Positions 41,271-51,800 of a DNA stretch of 64,000 nt are shown here, piece by piece. This DNA comes from Chitinophaga sp. GbtcB8. Its GTDB lineage: Bacteria > Bacteroidota > Bacteroidia > Chitinophagales > Chitinophagaceae. The notes under the pieces were generated by a model that was not told the DNA's origin, searched no databases, and saw only the letters and a program-made list of their open reading frames with translations. The position numbers were made by a program, and so were the translations under genes. Every line of letters begins with the position of its first letter. The stretch's first letter is position 1. The DNA lies in assembly GCF_019091455.1 (NCBI RefSeq), contig NZ_JAGXJN010000006.1:1-64000 (forward strand), read 5' to 3'.

Positions 41271-41592
41271 AATTTGAAATTGTAACAGTCCCGTAAAAGG
41301 GGGGGACCGCCGGGTTAAAAAAGCCATCAAAAAAATAATGGTGAAAAAATTTGACGTTTCAGGTATTAATTGTCAAATTTACAATTGTTATCCTGTGGCA
41401 GGCCGTTAATCTTATAAGGTCCAGAAAAATGCCGGCGCCGCAGGTGATCATTAATCCACGTATGGACTATGCCGTCCTGCTGCTTGCGGCCAGCGCAACC
41501 GGGTACGCTGCTCCACGGGTATTTACTTATCTGTTATGAACTTTCCTGCGGTGTACTCCATGGACTATGGACCATCGGCCAAATAATCTGTT
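41271..41592. other. Spacer upstream of the polysaccharide locus
   Basis: 322 bp with no gene. AAATTTGAC (41347-41355) and GTCAAATTT (41372-41380) form a perfect 9-bp inverted repeat separated by 16 nt, a possible binding site for a dimeric regulator of the first enzyme gene. No clear -7 element was seen. Confidence 0.45.
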
Positions 41593-43575
41593 ATGAAAAT
41601 ACTCAAGGACCAAAATTATCGCTATTACCTGTCTGCCGGAATAAGGTCAATGACCCTTATTGTAATGAATGTGCTGATATTCTCTTATGTATCGGCCCAG
41701 GGCCTGAAAGGAGGCAAAAAAATAAGCCCGGACCTCTTCGGCCTTTTCTTTGAAGATATCAACTACTCGGCAGATGGCGGCTTATACGCAGAGCTGGTGC
41801 AGAACCGCTCCTTTGAGTACAGCCCTACTGACAGGCGCGAGTGGCATTCTTTCTCATTCTGGCAATACATTACCCCGGGATTCTCCTACGGCTCATTGAA
41901 TATAGAAACCAGCGCGCCGGTACATCCCAACAATCCTCACTATGCAGTGCTGAACATTGAACATGTGGGAGATAATGGCGTAGGGATCAGGAACGATGGA
42001 TTTGCTAAAATACCTGTGAAGGCTGGTGAAAAGTATCACTTTTCTGTTTTTGCAAAATTGCTTTCACAAGCGCCCGTTAATGTAGTGGTAAGCCTTCAGA
42101 ACCCGAAAGGAGAAACGCTGGCGGAAAGTAAGATCACCGTATCATCAGCTGACTGGCAAAAATATACCACAGACCTGGTAGCCTCCGCTACCAATGATAG
42201 CACCGCATTAGTGGTGCTGGCCACTACCAAAGGTAAGCTGGCATTGGATGTGGTATCGCTTTTCCCCGGCAATACGTTTAAGAACCGGCCCAATGGATTG
42301 CGGGCCGATCTGGCTCAGCTGCTTGCAGATATTCATCCAAAATTCATCCGTTTTCCCGGCGGCTGCCTGGCGCATGGCGATGGGCTGGGAAACATGTACC
42401 GCTGGAAAAACACTGTTGGGCCTGTTGAGCAAAGGGTAGAGCAAAAAAATATCTGGGGTTATCATCAAACAGCCGGATTGGGTTATTTCGAGTACTTCCA
42501 GTTTTGTGAAGATATAGGCGCCAAACCATTACCGGTATTGCCTGCTGCAGTTAGCTGCCAGAATTCCGGCGGCACCTGGCGCATTGGCGGTACCGGGCAA
42601 AAAGCGATCGATATGAGTGAAATGCAGGATTATATCCAGGAAGTGCTTGACCTGGTGGAATGGGCCAACGGCCCCGCTGCTTCTACCTGGGGCTCCAAAC
42701 GCGCTGCAGCCGGCCATCCTGCGCCGTTTAATCTGCAATACGTAGGCATTGGTAATGAGGATAAGATCACACCTGAATTTGAGCAGCGCTTTAAAATGAT
42801 CTATGATGCCGTTAAAGCCAAACACCCGGAAATAACTGTTATCGGAACCGTTGGGCCCTTTCCGGAAGGTGAAGATTTTGATAAAGGCTGGAAGCTGGCC
42901 AATGCGCTGCAGGTACCCGTGGTGGATGAACATTATTATAGCGCGCCGGAGTGGTTTATATCCAATCAATACCGTTATGATACGTATAAACGCAACGCTA
43001 CAAAAGTTTACATAGGCGAATACGCATCCCGGGGCAACAAAATGAAGAATGCCCTGTCTGAAGCCGCTTACATGACAGCTATTGAGCGCAACGGCGATGT
43101 GGTAAGCCTGGCCTCGTACGCGCCCCTGCTGGCAAAATCCGGGTTCACTCAATGGAACCCCGACATGATCTATTTTGACAATACCTCCGCTTACCCAACG
43201 GTAAATTATTACGTGCAGCAACTATTCTCCGTGAACCAGGGGGATACTTATTTTGAAAATGTTGTTTCCAAAAACCCAGCTGATTCCGCACTGGCGGCTT
43301 CCTGTGTGCAGGACAGCAAAACCGGCGATGTGATCCTGAAGCTGGTAAATGCAGGGCCGGAACAAGGCAGTATGAAAATTAATCTCTCCGCCTTTGGAAA
43401 GCTGGATGCAGCTGCCGCAAAAACAGTATTGAGCGGCAGCCCGGAAGCGGCAAACGTATTTGGCAGCCCGGCTGCGGTTACACCTGTTACATCCGCATTC
43501 AATGCAGCCAAAACCTTTGAATATACCGCTCCGCCCATGTCCCTGACCGTTATCAGACTTAGGAAAAAGAAATAA
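41593..43575 (+). CDS. GH51 alpha-L-arabinofuranosidase
   Basis: 660 aa, secreted: the first ~35 residues include a hydrophobic stretch ending SYVSAQ; an internal ATG at 41650 would give a more compact signal peptide. The GH51 order is present: SPDLFGLFFEDINYSADGGL at the N-terminus, an inserted carbohydrate-binding-like beta-sandwich (~110-215), then the catalytic barrel from KFIRFPGGCLAHGDG. Acid/base Glu389 lies in IGNEDKI and nucleophile Glu476 in YIGEYASRG. It releases terminal alpha-L-arabinofuranose from arabinan, arabinoxylan or arabinogalactan. It is the first gene of a same-strand run of glycan-degrading genes and probably shares an operon with the next three. Confidence 0.93.
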   Translation: MKILKDQNYRYYLSAGIRSMTLIVMNVLIFSYVSAQGLKGGKKISPDLFGLFFEDINYSADGGLYAELVQNRSFEYSPTDRREWHSFSFWQYITPGFSYGSLNIETSAPVHPNNPHYAVLNIEHVGDNGVGIRNDGFAKIPVKAGEKYHFSVFAKLLSQAPVNVVVSLQNPKGETLAESKITVSSADWQKYTTDLVASATNDSTALVVLATTKGKLALDVVSLFPGNTFKNRPNGLRADLAQLLADIHPKFIRFPGGCLAHGDGLGNMYRWKNTVGPVEQRVEQKNIWGYHQTAGLGYFEYFQFCEDIGAKPLPVLPAAVSCQNSGGTWRIGGTGQKAIDMSEMQDYIQEVLDLVEWANGPAASTWGSKRAAAGHPAPFNLQYVGIGNEDKITPEFEQRFKMIYDAVKAKHPEITVIGTVGPFPEGEDFDKGWKLANALQVPVVDEHYYSAPEWFISNQYRYDTYKRNATKVYIGEYASRGNKMKNALSEAAYMTAIERNGDVVSLASYAPLLAKSGFTQWNPDMIYFDNTSAYPTVNYYVQQLFSVNQGDTYFENVVSKNPADSALAASCVQDSKTGDVILKLVNAGPEQGSMKINLSAFGKLDAAAAKTVLSGSPEAANVFGSPAAVTPVTSAFNAAKTFEYTAPPMSLTVIRLRKKK

Positions 43576-43617
43576 CGATTGGCCACATATTGAAGAACTT
43601 TTCACGTAAACGGTTGT

Positions 43618-45180
43618 ATGAAAAAAATTATCACGCTCTTTGTGCTCACGTTTTCCATCTGTCAGTGCCTGCAGGCACAGCAGGCGCACAACCCTGTCAT
43701 TTATGCAGATGTACCTGATTTGTCCATGATCCGCGTTGGAGACACTTATTACATGAGCAGCACCACTATGCATATGAGCCCGGGTGTGCCCATTATGAAA
43801 TCCAAAGACCTGGTGAACTGGCAAATTGTTAGTTATGCCTATGATGTGCTGGATAATGTGGATGCGCTGAACCTTGCTAATGGCCAAAGTACCTATGGCA
43901 GGGGCTCCTGGGCTAGCAGCCTGCGTTACCACAATGGGGTTTATTATGTAAGCACTTTTGCCGGCACCACGAATAAAACCTATATCTATTCCACCAGGGA
44001 TATTGAAAAAGGCCCCTGGAAAGCGGTTTCATTCAAACCGTCTTTACATGATCATTCCCTGTTCTTTGATGATGACGGCCATGTATACATGCTGGATGGC
44101 GTTGGCAAAATAACACTGTTGGAGCTGAACAGCGACCTCTCAGGACTTAAGCCGGGCGCCAGCCAGGTGATCATCGAAAATGCCGGCGCCCCTGCTGGTG
44201 CGGATAACGGCTTACCTGGAGAAGGATCACAGCTGTTCAAGGTGAATGGGAAGTATTACCTGTTCAATATCTGCTGGCCCAGAGGCGGTATGCGCACCGT
44301 GACCATTCACCGGGCAGATAAGATCACCGGCCCTTATGAGGGCCGTGTTGCCTTGCAGGACAAAGGCGTGGCGCAGGGAGGCCTTATCAGCACACCAGCG
44401 GGGGATTGGTATGCTTATCTGTTCCGTGACTTTGGCGCCGTAGGCCGTATTCCCTACTGGGTGCCTGTAAAATGGCAGGATGGCTGGCCGGTGCTGGGCA
44501 TTAATGGCAAAGTGCCCGATTCTTTAGATCTTCCCGCAAATAAAAGCCTGGATCCGGGCATTGTAGCTTCAGATGAGTTTAGCCGCAAGCCGGGAGAAGC
44601 CCCGCTGCCACTGGTTTGGCAGTGGAACCATAATCCTGATAACAGCCACTGGTCGCTTAGCCGGCGCCCGGGTTACCTGCGGCTTACTACCGGCAGGGTG
44701 GATACATCACTGCTGCTGGCCCGTAATACGCTCACACAAAGAACATTCGGACCCTTTTCATCCGGCATAACAGCTATTGATGTATTAAACATGAAGGATG
44801 GTGATTGCGCGGGGCTCATGTTATTACAGCAAAAATATGGCTGGGTGGGTGTAAAGGCAGCAGGGGGCGCCAGGCAGGTGGTAATGGTAAGCGCGGAATC
44901 CGGCTTGCCTGTGGAGCTGCAAAGTATCCCGCTTACGCAGCATACCGTGTACCTGAAAGCTGACTGCGATTTTAAAGACAAGTCTGATAAAGCTTATTTT
45001 TATTTTTCTTTAGATGGCACATCCTGGACAAAGATCGGCGCAGCCCTGCAAATGGCCTATACCATACCGCATTTTATGGGCTACCGCTTTGGATTATTTA
45101 ATTATGCTACAAAAAGTCCCGGAGGCTTTGTAGATTTCGATTTCTTTCGTATAAGCGATAAGGTTGCCTTTGAACAGTAA
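43618..45180 (+). CDS. GH43-family glycosidase (arabinofuranosidase/xylosidase-like)
   Basis: 520 aa. Signal peptide MKKIITLFVLTFSICQCLQA. The first ~320 residues are a five-bladed beta-propeller of GH43 type: NPVIYADVPDLSMIRVGDTY with the catalytic base Asp, SSLRYHNGVYYVS, DHSLFFDDDGHVYML, and GEGSQLFKVNGKYYLF with the catalytic acid Glu. The remaining ~190 residues form a beta-sandwich (DEFSRKPGE ... KADCDFKDKSDKAYFYFSLDG), as in the larger GH43 subfamilies. It follows the GH51 gene by 42 bp. The signal peptide DNA is nearly identical to that of the next gene. Confidence 0.9.
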   Translation: MKKIITLFVLTFSICQCLQAQQAHNPVIYADVPDLSMIRVGDTYYMSSTTMHMSPGVPIMKSKDLVNWQIVSYAYDVLDNVDALNLANGQSTYGRGSWASSLRYHNGVYYVSTFAGTTNKTYIYSTRDIEKGPWKAVSFKPSLHDHSLFFDDDGHVYMLDGVGKITLLELNSDLSGLKPGASQVIIENAGAPAGADNGLPGEGSQLFKVNGKYYLFNICWPRGGMRTVTIHRADKITGPYEGRVALQDKGVAQGGLISTPAGDWYAYLFRDFGAVGRIPYWVPVKWQDGWPVLGINGKVPDSLDLPANKSLDPGIVASDEFSRKPGEAPLPLVWQWNHNPDNSHWSLSRRPGYLRLTTGRVDTSLLLARNTLTQRTFGPFSSGITAIDVLNMKDGDCAGLMLLQQKYGWVGVKAAGGARQVVMVSAESGLPVELQSIPLTQHTVYLKADCDFKDKSDKAYFYFSLDGTSWTKIGAALQMAYTIPHFMGYRFGLFNYATKSPGGFVDFDFFRISDKVAFEQ

Positions 45181-45238
45181 AGGAATTGTTTGAGGCAGCT
45201 GTCCACGTATTCAATAGCCGATTCCAAGTAACTGTTGT

Positions 45239-47161
45239 ATGAAAAAATTGCTCCTGCTCCTTGTGTTCACGTTTTCCATCTGCCAGTGCCTGCAGGCGCA
45301 GGTAAGGCTTCCCCGGCTGATCCGCGACAGCATGGTGCTGCAGCGGGACCGGGATCTTACCATCTGGGGCTGGGCTGCACCAGGTGAAAAGGTGAGCGTA
45401 CGCTTTAATAATAAACGGTTCCGGGCAGTGGCTGGCTCCGAAGGTAAATGGCGCCTGTTAATGCCGGCCATGAAGGCAGGCGGGCCTTATACCATGCAAA
45501 TAGATGCCGCCAATCATATTACGCTGAAAGAGATCCTGGTGGGCGATGTATGGCTTTGTGCCGGCCAGTCCAATATGGTGCACCAGATGCGGCTGCATGA
45601 TGTGCGTTATGAAGCAGACATTGCTGCGGCCAATTATCCCCTGGTAAGGCAATTTGCAGTACCCAATGTTACTGATCTGCAGGGCCCCCGGGACGATTTG
45701 CCCGGCGGCTCCTGGTTATGGGCCAACCCGGCTAATGTAAGGGACTTTTCAGCAGTCGCTTATTTTTTCGGTAAGCAGCTGTACGAAAAATATCATGTTC
45801 CCATTGGCCTTATCAATACCAGCTGGGGCGGCACGCCTATAGAAGCCTGGATGAGTGAGGAAAGCCTGGCAGATTTTCCTGCCGTAACAGGCACTATAAC
45901 ACAGAATAAGGATACCGCCTACCTGGGCGAAAAGGAACGCAGCCTGCCCGCTGTATACACCCCTGATCCGGCTAACGATAAGGGCTACACGGAAGGATGG
46001 GCCAGCCCATCGTATATCCCTAAGGGATGGAGAACGATCAATATCCCGGGTTACTGGGAAGACCAGGGCATTCATGATCTGAATGGCGTAGTATGGTACC
46101 GCCGTGAGATAACGGTGCCAGCTGTTATGGCCGGGTTGCCTGCAAAGGTTTTCCTGGGCCGCATTGTAGATGCCGATGTGTTATACATAAACGGGAAACA
46201 GGTGGGAACTACCAGCTACCTGTATCCCCAAAGGCGTTACCAGCTGCCGGCAGGTACGTTAAAGGCCGGCAAAAATCTTTTTGTGATCCGCGTAACCAAT
46301 AATGCAGGCAAGGGCGGTTTTGTTCCGGATAAGCCTTACCAGTTAATTGCAGGCAATGATACCATTGACCTGAAAGGTTACTGGGCATATAAGGTAGGCC
46401 AGGTGAACCCGCAGGGCGCTGTTACTAATAACGGCCGTATAGCATTACAGAACCAGCCCACTGCCTTATACAATGCTATGTTAGCACCCATCTTCAATTT
46501 TAAGGTCAGGGGGTTTATCTGGTACCAGGGCGAAACCAATGCCGGGCGTGCCGCAGACTATGCCCGTATGCAGCCGGCCATGATCGCTGACTGGCGGCGC
46601 AAATGGCAGCAGCCGGATGCCCCTTTCCTGTATGTGCAGCTGCCTGGTTTTATGGAAATGAATTACCTGCCTATGGAAAGCCAGTGGGCCAGTTTCCGCG
46701 AAGCGCAATTACAGTCGCTGGCTGTTCCCCGCACGGCAATGGCTGTGGCCATAGATCTGGGGGAGTGGAATGATGTGCATCCCGACCGGAAAAAGGAAGT
46801 AGGGGAGCGGCTTGCTCTGGCAGCCCAACGGCTGGCATACGGCGACAGCACTGTAGTGTATAGCGGGCCACTTTTTCAATCAGCTAAGATAGAAGGCAAC
46901 AGGATCATTCTTTCCTTTAGCCATACCGGCAGTGGGTTAATGAGCATTGACGGGGAGGAGCTAAGCGAATTTGCCATAGCAGGCAGCGATAAAAAATTTG
47001 TGTGGGCAAAAGCGCGGATAGAGGGAGATAAGGTAGTGGTGTGGAAAGATGAAATAGCAAAACCGGTATACGTGCGTTATGCCTGGGCCGATTTTCCGGT
47101 TAATCCCAACCTGTTTAATAAAGAAGGTTTGCCCGCATCCCCGTTCAGAACCGGCCCATGA
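45239..47161 (+). CDS. SGNH esterase of the sialate O-acetylesterase/CE20 type
   Basis: 640 aa, secreted (MKKLLLLLVFTFSICQCLQA). An SGNH hydrolase with nucleophile Ser111 in CAGQSNM and the catalytic Asp512-x-His514 in NDVHPD. Between them, about residues 255-390, lies a GH2-like jelly-roll insertion (IPGYWEDQGIHDLNGVVWYR ... VDADVLYINGKQVG), followed by GFIWYQGETNAG with the Block III Gly/Asn features. This organisation is known from plant-glycan acetylesterases in polysaccharide loci, so de-acetylation of plant side chains is more likely than action on sialic acid; no sialic acid genes are nearby. The stop overlaps an ATG for the next frame (ATGA). Confidence 0.88.
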   Translation: MKKLLLLLVFTFSICQCLQAQVRLPRLIRDSMVLQRDRDLTIWGWAAPGEKVSVRFNNKRFRAVAGSEGKWRLLMPAMKAGGPYTMQIDAANHITLKEILVGDVWLCAGQSNMVHQMRLHDVRYEADIAAANYPLVRQFAVPNVTDLQGPRDDLPGGSWLWANPANVRDFSAVAYFFGKQLYEKYHVPIGLINTSWGGTPIEAWMSEESLADFPAVTGTITQNKDTAYLGEKERSLPAVYTPDPANDKGYTEGWASPSYIPKGWRTINIPGYWEDQGIHDLNGVVWYRREITVPAVMAGLPAKVFLGRIVDADVLYINGKQVGTTSYLYPQRRYQLPAGTLKAGKNLFVIRVTNNAGKGGFVPDKPYQLIAGNDTIDLKGYWAYKVGQVNPQGAVTNNGRIALQNQPTALYNAMLAPIFNFKVRGFIWYQGETNAGRAADYARMQPAMIADWRRKWQQPDAPFLYVQLPGFMEMNYLPMESQWASFREAQLQSLAVPRTAMAVAIDLGEWNDVHPDRKKEVGERLALAAQRLAYGDSTVVYSGPLFQSAKIEGNRIILSFSHTGSGLMSIDGEELSEFAIAGSDKKFVWAKARIEGDKVVVWKDEIAKPVYVRYAWADFPVNPNLFNKEGLPASPFRTGP

Positions 47162-47208
47162 CTGGTATAGCTGATCTATGCTATTTTTGCAATACAAAAT
47201 ATACTCAC

Positions 47209-48756
47209 ATGAAGCCTGTTCTGCTAAAGCTGCTGACCGTTCTGTTGTTGTTTACAATGCCGGCCGTATATGCGCAGGAAGGCGCTGCATCCTTTAAGGT
47301 TAAAGGCTTCCACCTGGATCTGCGCATACAGGTAATGAAAATGCCTGCGCTTAAACAGTTTGCCCTGGATCTCAGCAAACATGGCATTAACACCCTGCTG
47401 GTGGAATGGGAAGCCAGCTATCCATTTGAACAGGAGCCTTTAATAGCTAACCGTTATGCCTATACGAGACAGGAAGTAGCTGATTTTATCCGTTTCTGTA
47501 AGAGCATTTCAATAGATGTAATCCCGCTGCAGCAAAGCTTTGGCCATGTGGAGTATATTTTACGCCACTATAAGTATGCCGCATTGCGGGAAGATAACCA
47601 GGACTTTTCACAGGTATGCCCCAGTGAACCGGCATTGAATAAAAAACTGTTCACAACACTCTACACCGACCTGGCAGCTACGCATTCCTCCCCATTCATA
47701 CATATAGGCGGGGATGAAACATATTTACTGGGCCATTGCGAAAAATGTAAAAAAAGGGTGGCGGAGGTAGGTCTGTCCCGCCTTTATTTCGATCACATAA
47801 AACTGTTGTGTGATATTGTTGTGGGGCTGGGTAAACGGCCGGTCCTTTGGGCGGATATTGCGCTTAAATACCCGGAGTATATTCACTTGCTGCCCAAACA
47901 AACCGTATTTATTGACTGGAATTATGGCTGGCCCCTGGACAGGTTTGGCGACCATCAGCAGCTGGTGAACAGCGGATATGAGATCTGGGGAGCGCCTGCA
48001 TTAAGAAGTGATCCTGACAACTATTTTATAACCTGCTGGCAAAAGCATTTCAATAATATCCGGGATTTTATACCCGCCTGCAGAAAACTAGGCTACCAGG
48101 GCATCCTCATGACATCCTGGTCCACCTCCGGCGCTTACTCCTCCCTGTTTGATTCAGAAGGCGACCTGATAGAGCTGTATGCAATCAGGCATGTATACCC
48201 CATAAGCGGTTTTGATCTGTTGGTAGCTGCCTATGAGAAAGCCATCAGCAGCCCGGCCCCATTGGATATAGACGGCTTTATAAAACAGTACTGCAGCCGG
48301 CAGTATGGCCTCAGTGAAAAAGACGCTTTACAGTTCAAAGCAGCCTTGTTTACAGCGCCTTATAAAATAAATAAAGGACAGGTAATAGCACCGGTAGCAA
48401 TGACTATCAGCCAGCTGCTGGACAGTGCGCGCAGCGCAGCCGCTATTTTACAATCACTCCGGCCTGTGAAGAACCAGCAGGCATTTGCACATTCCCGGCT
48501 AATGGCGGATATCCGTGTTTATTATCTCACCTTTATGACAATAGAAGCCAGGGCAAATGCCGCGCACCTTACGCCGGAAGACAGGGCCTCATGTTTAGCG
48601 CAGCTGCAGCAGCTTATGAAGCAGGAGCCATCACTCAGCCAGGCCTTTGTGCAGCAGAATGGATCCTTGCTTTATCCATCTGCCCTGGAAGAAGAAAATA
48701 TATTAAGAAGCCAAAAGGTGCACCAGCTGTACCAGCGCTTAGCGAAGATCAAATGA
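47209..48756 (+). CDS. GH20-like secreted glycosidase (beta-hexosaminidase-related)
   Basis: 515 aa from MKPVLLKLLTVLLLFTMPAVYAQ; an ATG at 47158 overlapping the previous stop would add 17 non-signal residues. A TIM-barrel with the GH20-type catalytic Asp169-Glu170 pair in HIGGDETYLLG, preceded by RQEVADFIRFCKSISIDVIP and GHVEYILRH, and followed by VLWADIALKYPEY. The N-terminal GH20b domain of classical hexosaminidases is absent and the signature tryptophans are reduced, as in the HexD-like branch. Whether it cleaves GlcNAc/GalNAc or another sugar in this locus is open. The C-terminal ~130 residues are helical. Confidence 0.8.
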   Translation: MKPVLLKLLTVLLLFTMPAVYAQEGAASFKVKGFHLDLRIQVMKMPALKQFALDLSKHGINTLLVEWEASYPFEQEPLIANRYAYTRQEVADFIRFCKSISIDVIPLQQSFGHVEYILRHYKYAALREDNQDFSQVCPSEPALNKKLFTTLYTDLAATHSSPFIHIGGDETYLLGHCEKCKKRVAEVGLSRLYFDHIKLLCDIVVGLGKRPVLWADIALKYPEYIHLLPKQTVFIDWNYGWPLDRFGDHQQLVNSGYEIWGAPALRSDPDNYFITCWQKHFNNIRDFIPACRKLGYQGILMTSWSTSGAYSSLFDSEGDLIELYAIRHVYPISGFDLLVAAYEKAISSPAPLDIDGFIKQYCSRQYGLSEKDALQFKAALFTAPYKINKGQVIAPVAMTISQLLDSARSAAAILQSLRPVKNQQAFAHSRLMADIRVYYLTFMTIEARANAAHLTPEDRASCLAQLQQLMKQEPSLSQAFVQQNGSLLYPSALEEENILRSQKVHQLYQRLAKIK

Positions 48757-48813
48757 ACAGTTGAACGTATGAACAATAATTTTTAATATTTTTATATGAC
48801 TTAAAACCGATGT

Positions 48814-51800
48814 ATGAAGGGGTGGGGGAACAGGATTGTCATTTTATTTTTATTCATTACTATCACGGGCCGCCTGTCCGCAACCAGCTATCCCATTAAA
48901 TACCTGGGCATAGAGGACGGCCTTTCCAACAATGCAGTTACCAACATTTACCAGGACAATAAAGGATTTTTGTGGTTTGGTACCTATGATGGGTTAAACC
49001 GGTACGACGGTTATAAATTTAAAATTTACAGGAATAAGATAGGGGACAGCACCTCCCTGATGGATAATGGTATTTATACCATTGAGGGAGACCTGCGTCA
49101 TAGATTGTGGATAGGCGGCCGCAAAGGCGTGAGCGTTTTTGACCCGGTGAATGAAAAGTTTTCCGTTGCCCGCTATATACCGGCAGGCAGTAATATTGCC
49201 GGGCCGGTGAACGGTAATATCCATATTATTAAAGCCAGCAGGGAAGGCATTATCCTCATTGGTTCAGAAAGTAATGGTTTGCTGTTGTTTGAAGGGGATA
49301 TGCATACCGGCCGCCAGATCCCCCTGCAGGATGGCCGCCAGGCTATCACGGAGTATGAGGTAACCGCCATTGATTTTGAGCGGGGAGGCCGCTACGCCTG
49401 GTTATTTATACAGGGAAAAGGCCTGTCCAGGTACGATGCTGTAAACAAAACCCTGCAGGTAATAAATCAGGAGATCAATAAAGGCAACTGCCTGAAAGCG
49501 GATCCCAAAGGCCCGCTCTGGCTGGGTACAGACAATGGCCTTTTCCGGTACGACCAGCGCACTAATACCTATTCCGCCAACTATATCACGGAAAATAGTA
49601 AGATCGTTAACCTGTGTATTGACAAGCAGGGCGTGTTGTGGATAGCGTCAGATGGTAATGGGATGTATGTACTGCGCTCGCCGGCAGAGCAGGCCGCCCC
49701 TTTCCCGGCCCCTGGCAGCAAGCAGCAGCTGAGCAGCAATGCAGTTTATTCCATTTATGAGGACCGGGAAAACCGGAAATGGATCGGCACCTTACGGGGA
49801 GGCATCAATATTATTCAGCCCCGGCAGCACCTGTTTGAGCTGTATGCTTTTAATGATGACAGCATTTTCGGGTCCATCAACAATTTCATTTTTTCGTTTT
49901 GCGAAGATGAGGGGAAAAACATCTGGATAGGAACAGACGGCGGCGGCTTAAAATACTGGGACAGGGAGCACAACACCTATACCCGGTATACCCGCAACCC
50001 CGCAGTAAAAGGCTCTATCAGCAGCAATTTTATCACATCGATCATCCGCGATTCCCTGGGCGACATCTGGCTCTCCACCTGGTTCAGGGGCATAAACCGT
50101 TACAACAGGGCCACCGGCACCTTTGAGCATTTTTCCTGTTTTAACCCCTATACCGGTGTAGAAGAAAATAATGTATGGCTGGTGTATGAAGATGCGCGGA
50201 AAGATCTCTGGGCCAGCACTACCAACAATGGCACCTTATATACCTTTAACAGGGCCAAAGGAAAGTTTGAGGTTTTTGACCCCGGCATTGTAAATGTCCA
50301 GAGCCTCGCAGAGGACAGCAAGGGTAATTTATGGGCCGGTAACTATGGAAAGCTGATCCGGATTGACCGCACCCGCAAACATCACCAGGAATATAATATA
50401 GGTTATACCATCCGTGCCATTTATATGGATAAGCGGGGCAATTGCTGGCTGGGTACCGAGGGCGGCGGGCTGCTGCTTTTTAACACCGGCACCGGCACTT
50501 TCACCCGTTTTACAGATGCAGACGGGCTGCCGAATAATTCCATTCTCAAAGTGCTGGAAGATGATGCCGGCAACCTTTGGCTCAGCACCTACAATGGCCT
50601 GTCCTGTTTTAACCCGGAAAAGGGGACGTTCAGGAATTTTTCCCAGTCCGATGGCCTGCAGAGCAACCAGTTCACCTACAATGCAGCATTAAAGCTGCGC
50701 TCAGGCGAGCTAATGTTCGGAGGCATCAAAGGGTTCAACATCTTTCACCCGGATAGCGTGTACCAGCAGGTAGGAATGCCGCCCTTGCTGTTAACCGGTA
50801 TGAAAATAAATAACATCCCGCTGGAGCAGCATGATGTGCAGGAGCTGAAGATCCCCTATGACAAAGCAGTTATTTCTTTTGATTTTGTTGCGCTGGAATA
50901 CACCTCGCCCGATAAGATCAGCTATGCCTATTACCTGGAAGGCTGGGATAAAGGCTGGAACTATGTAGGGGAATCCCGTACCGCTAATTATACCCGTTTG
51001 CAGGAAGGCACTTATGTTTTTAAAATAAAGGCTACCAATGCCGATGGAAAATGGAGCCGGGAGGTACGCACCGTAAGCATTATTGTGCTGCCGCCCTGGT
51101 ACCGCACTTGGTGGGCGCGGCTGCTGTATATTACCTGCGCAGCGGGGGCCATCTGGTTCTTTATCCAGTACAGGTCGCGGCAGGAACGCCTGCAGTATGA
51201 AATTAAGCTGGCGCACCTTGAAAATGAGAAAGAGAAAGAGATCAATGAACGCAAGCTGTCCTTTTTCACAAACATATCACATGAGTTCAGAACACCCCTT
51301 ACCCTGATCATTAATCCATTAAAGGAGTTCATACAAAAACAGGAGCAGCGGGAAGATAATGAGACGCTGGGCGTAGTATACCGCAATGCCAGGCGCCTGC
51401 TAAGCCTCGTAGACCAGCTCTTGCTTTTCCGTAAAGCAGATACCCAGGGCGATCAGCTGAAAATAACCCGGCTGAATGTGGTGGAGCTATGTAATGAGGT
51501 ATATCTGTGTTTTTCCCAGCAGGCTAAAGCAAGGGAAATGTTATACCAGTTCCGCTGCAGCCAGGAGCAGATAGTGCTGTATGCGGATTACGAGAAGCTT
51601 GAAATAGCCCTCTTTAACCTGCTATCCAACGCGTTTAAATTTACGCCGGATGGGGGCAGCATCCTGCTGGAGCTGCGGGAAGCGGAAAATGAAGTAGAGA
51701 TCCTGATCAAGGATAATGGCTGCGGCATACCCGAAGGCATGGGCAACAGGATCTTTGATAAGTTCCAGCGGGCAGCGGGCCGGCGGGAACATTTGCAAAC

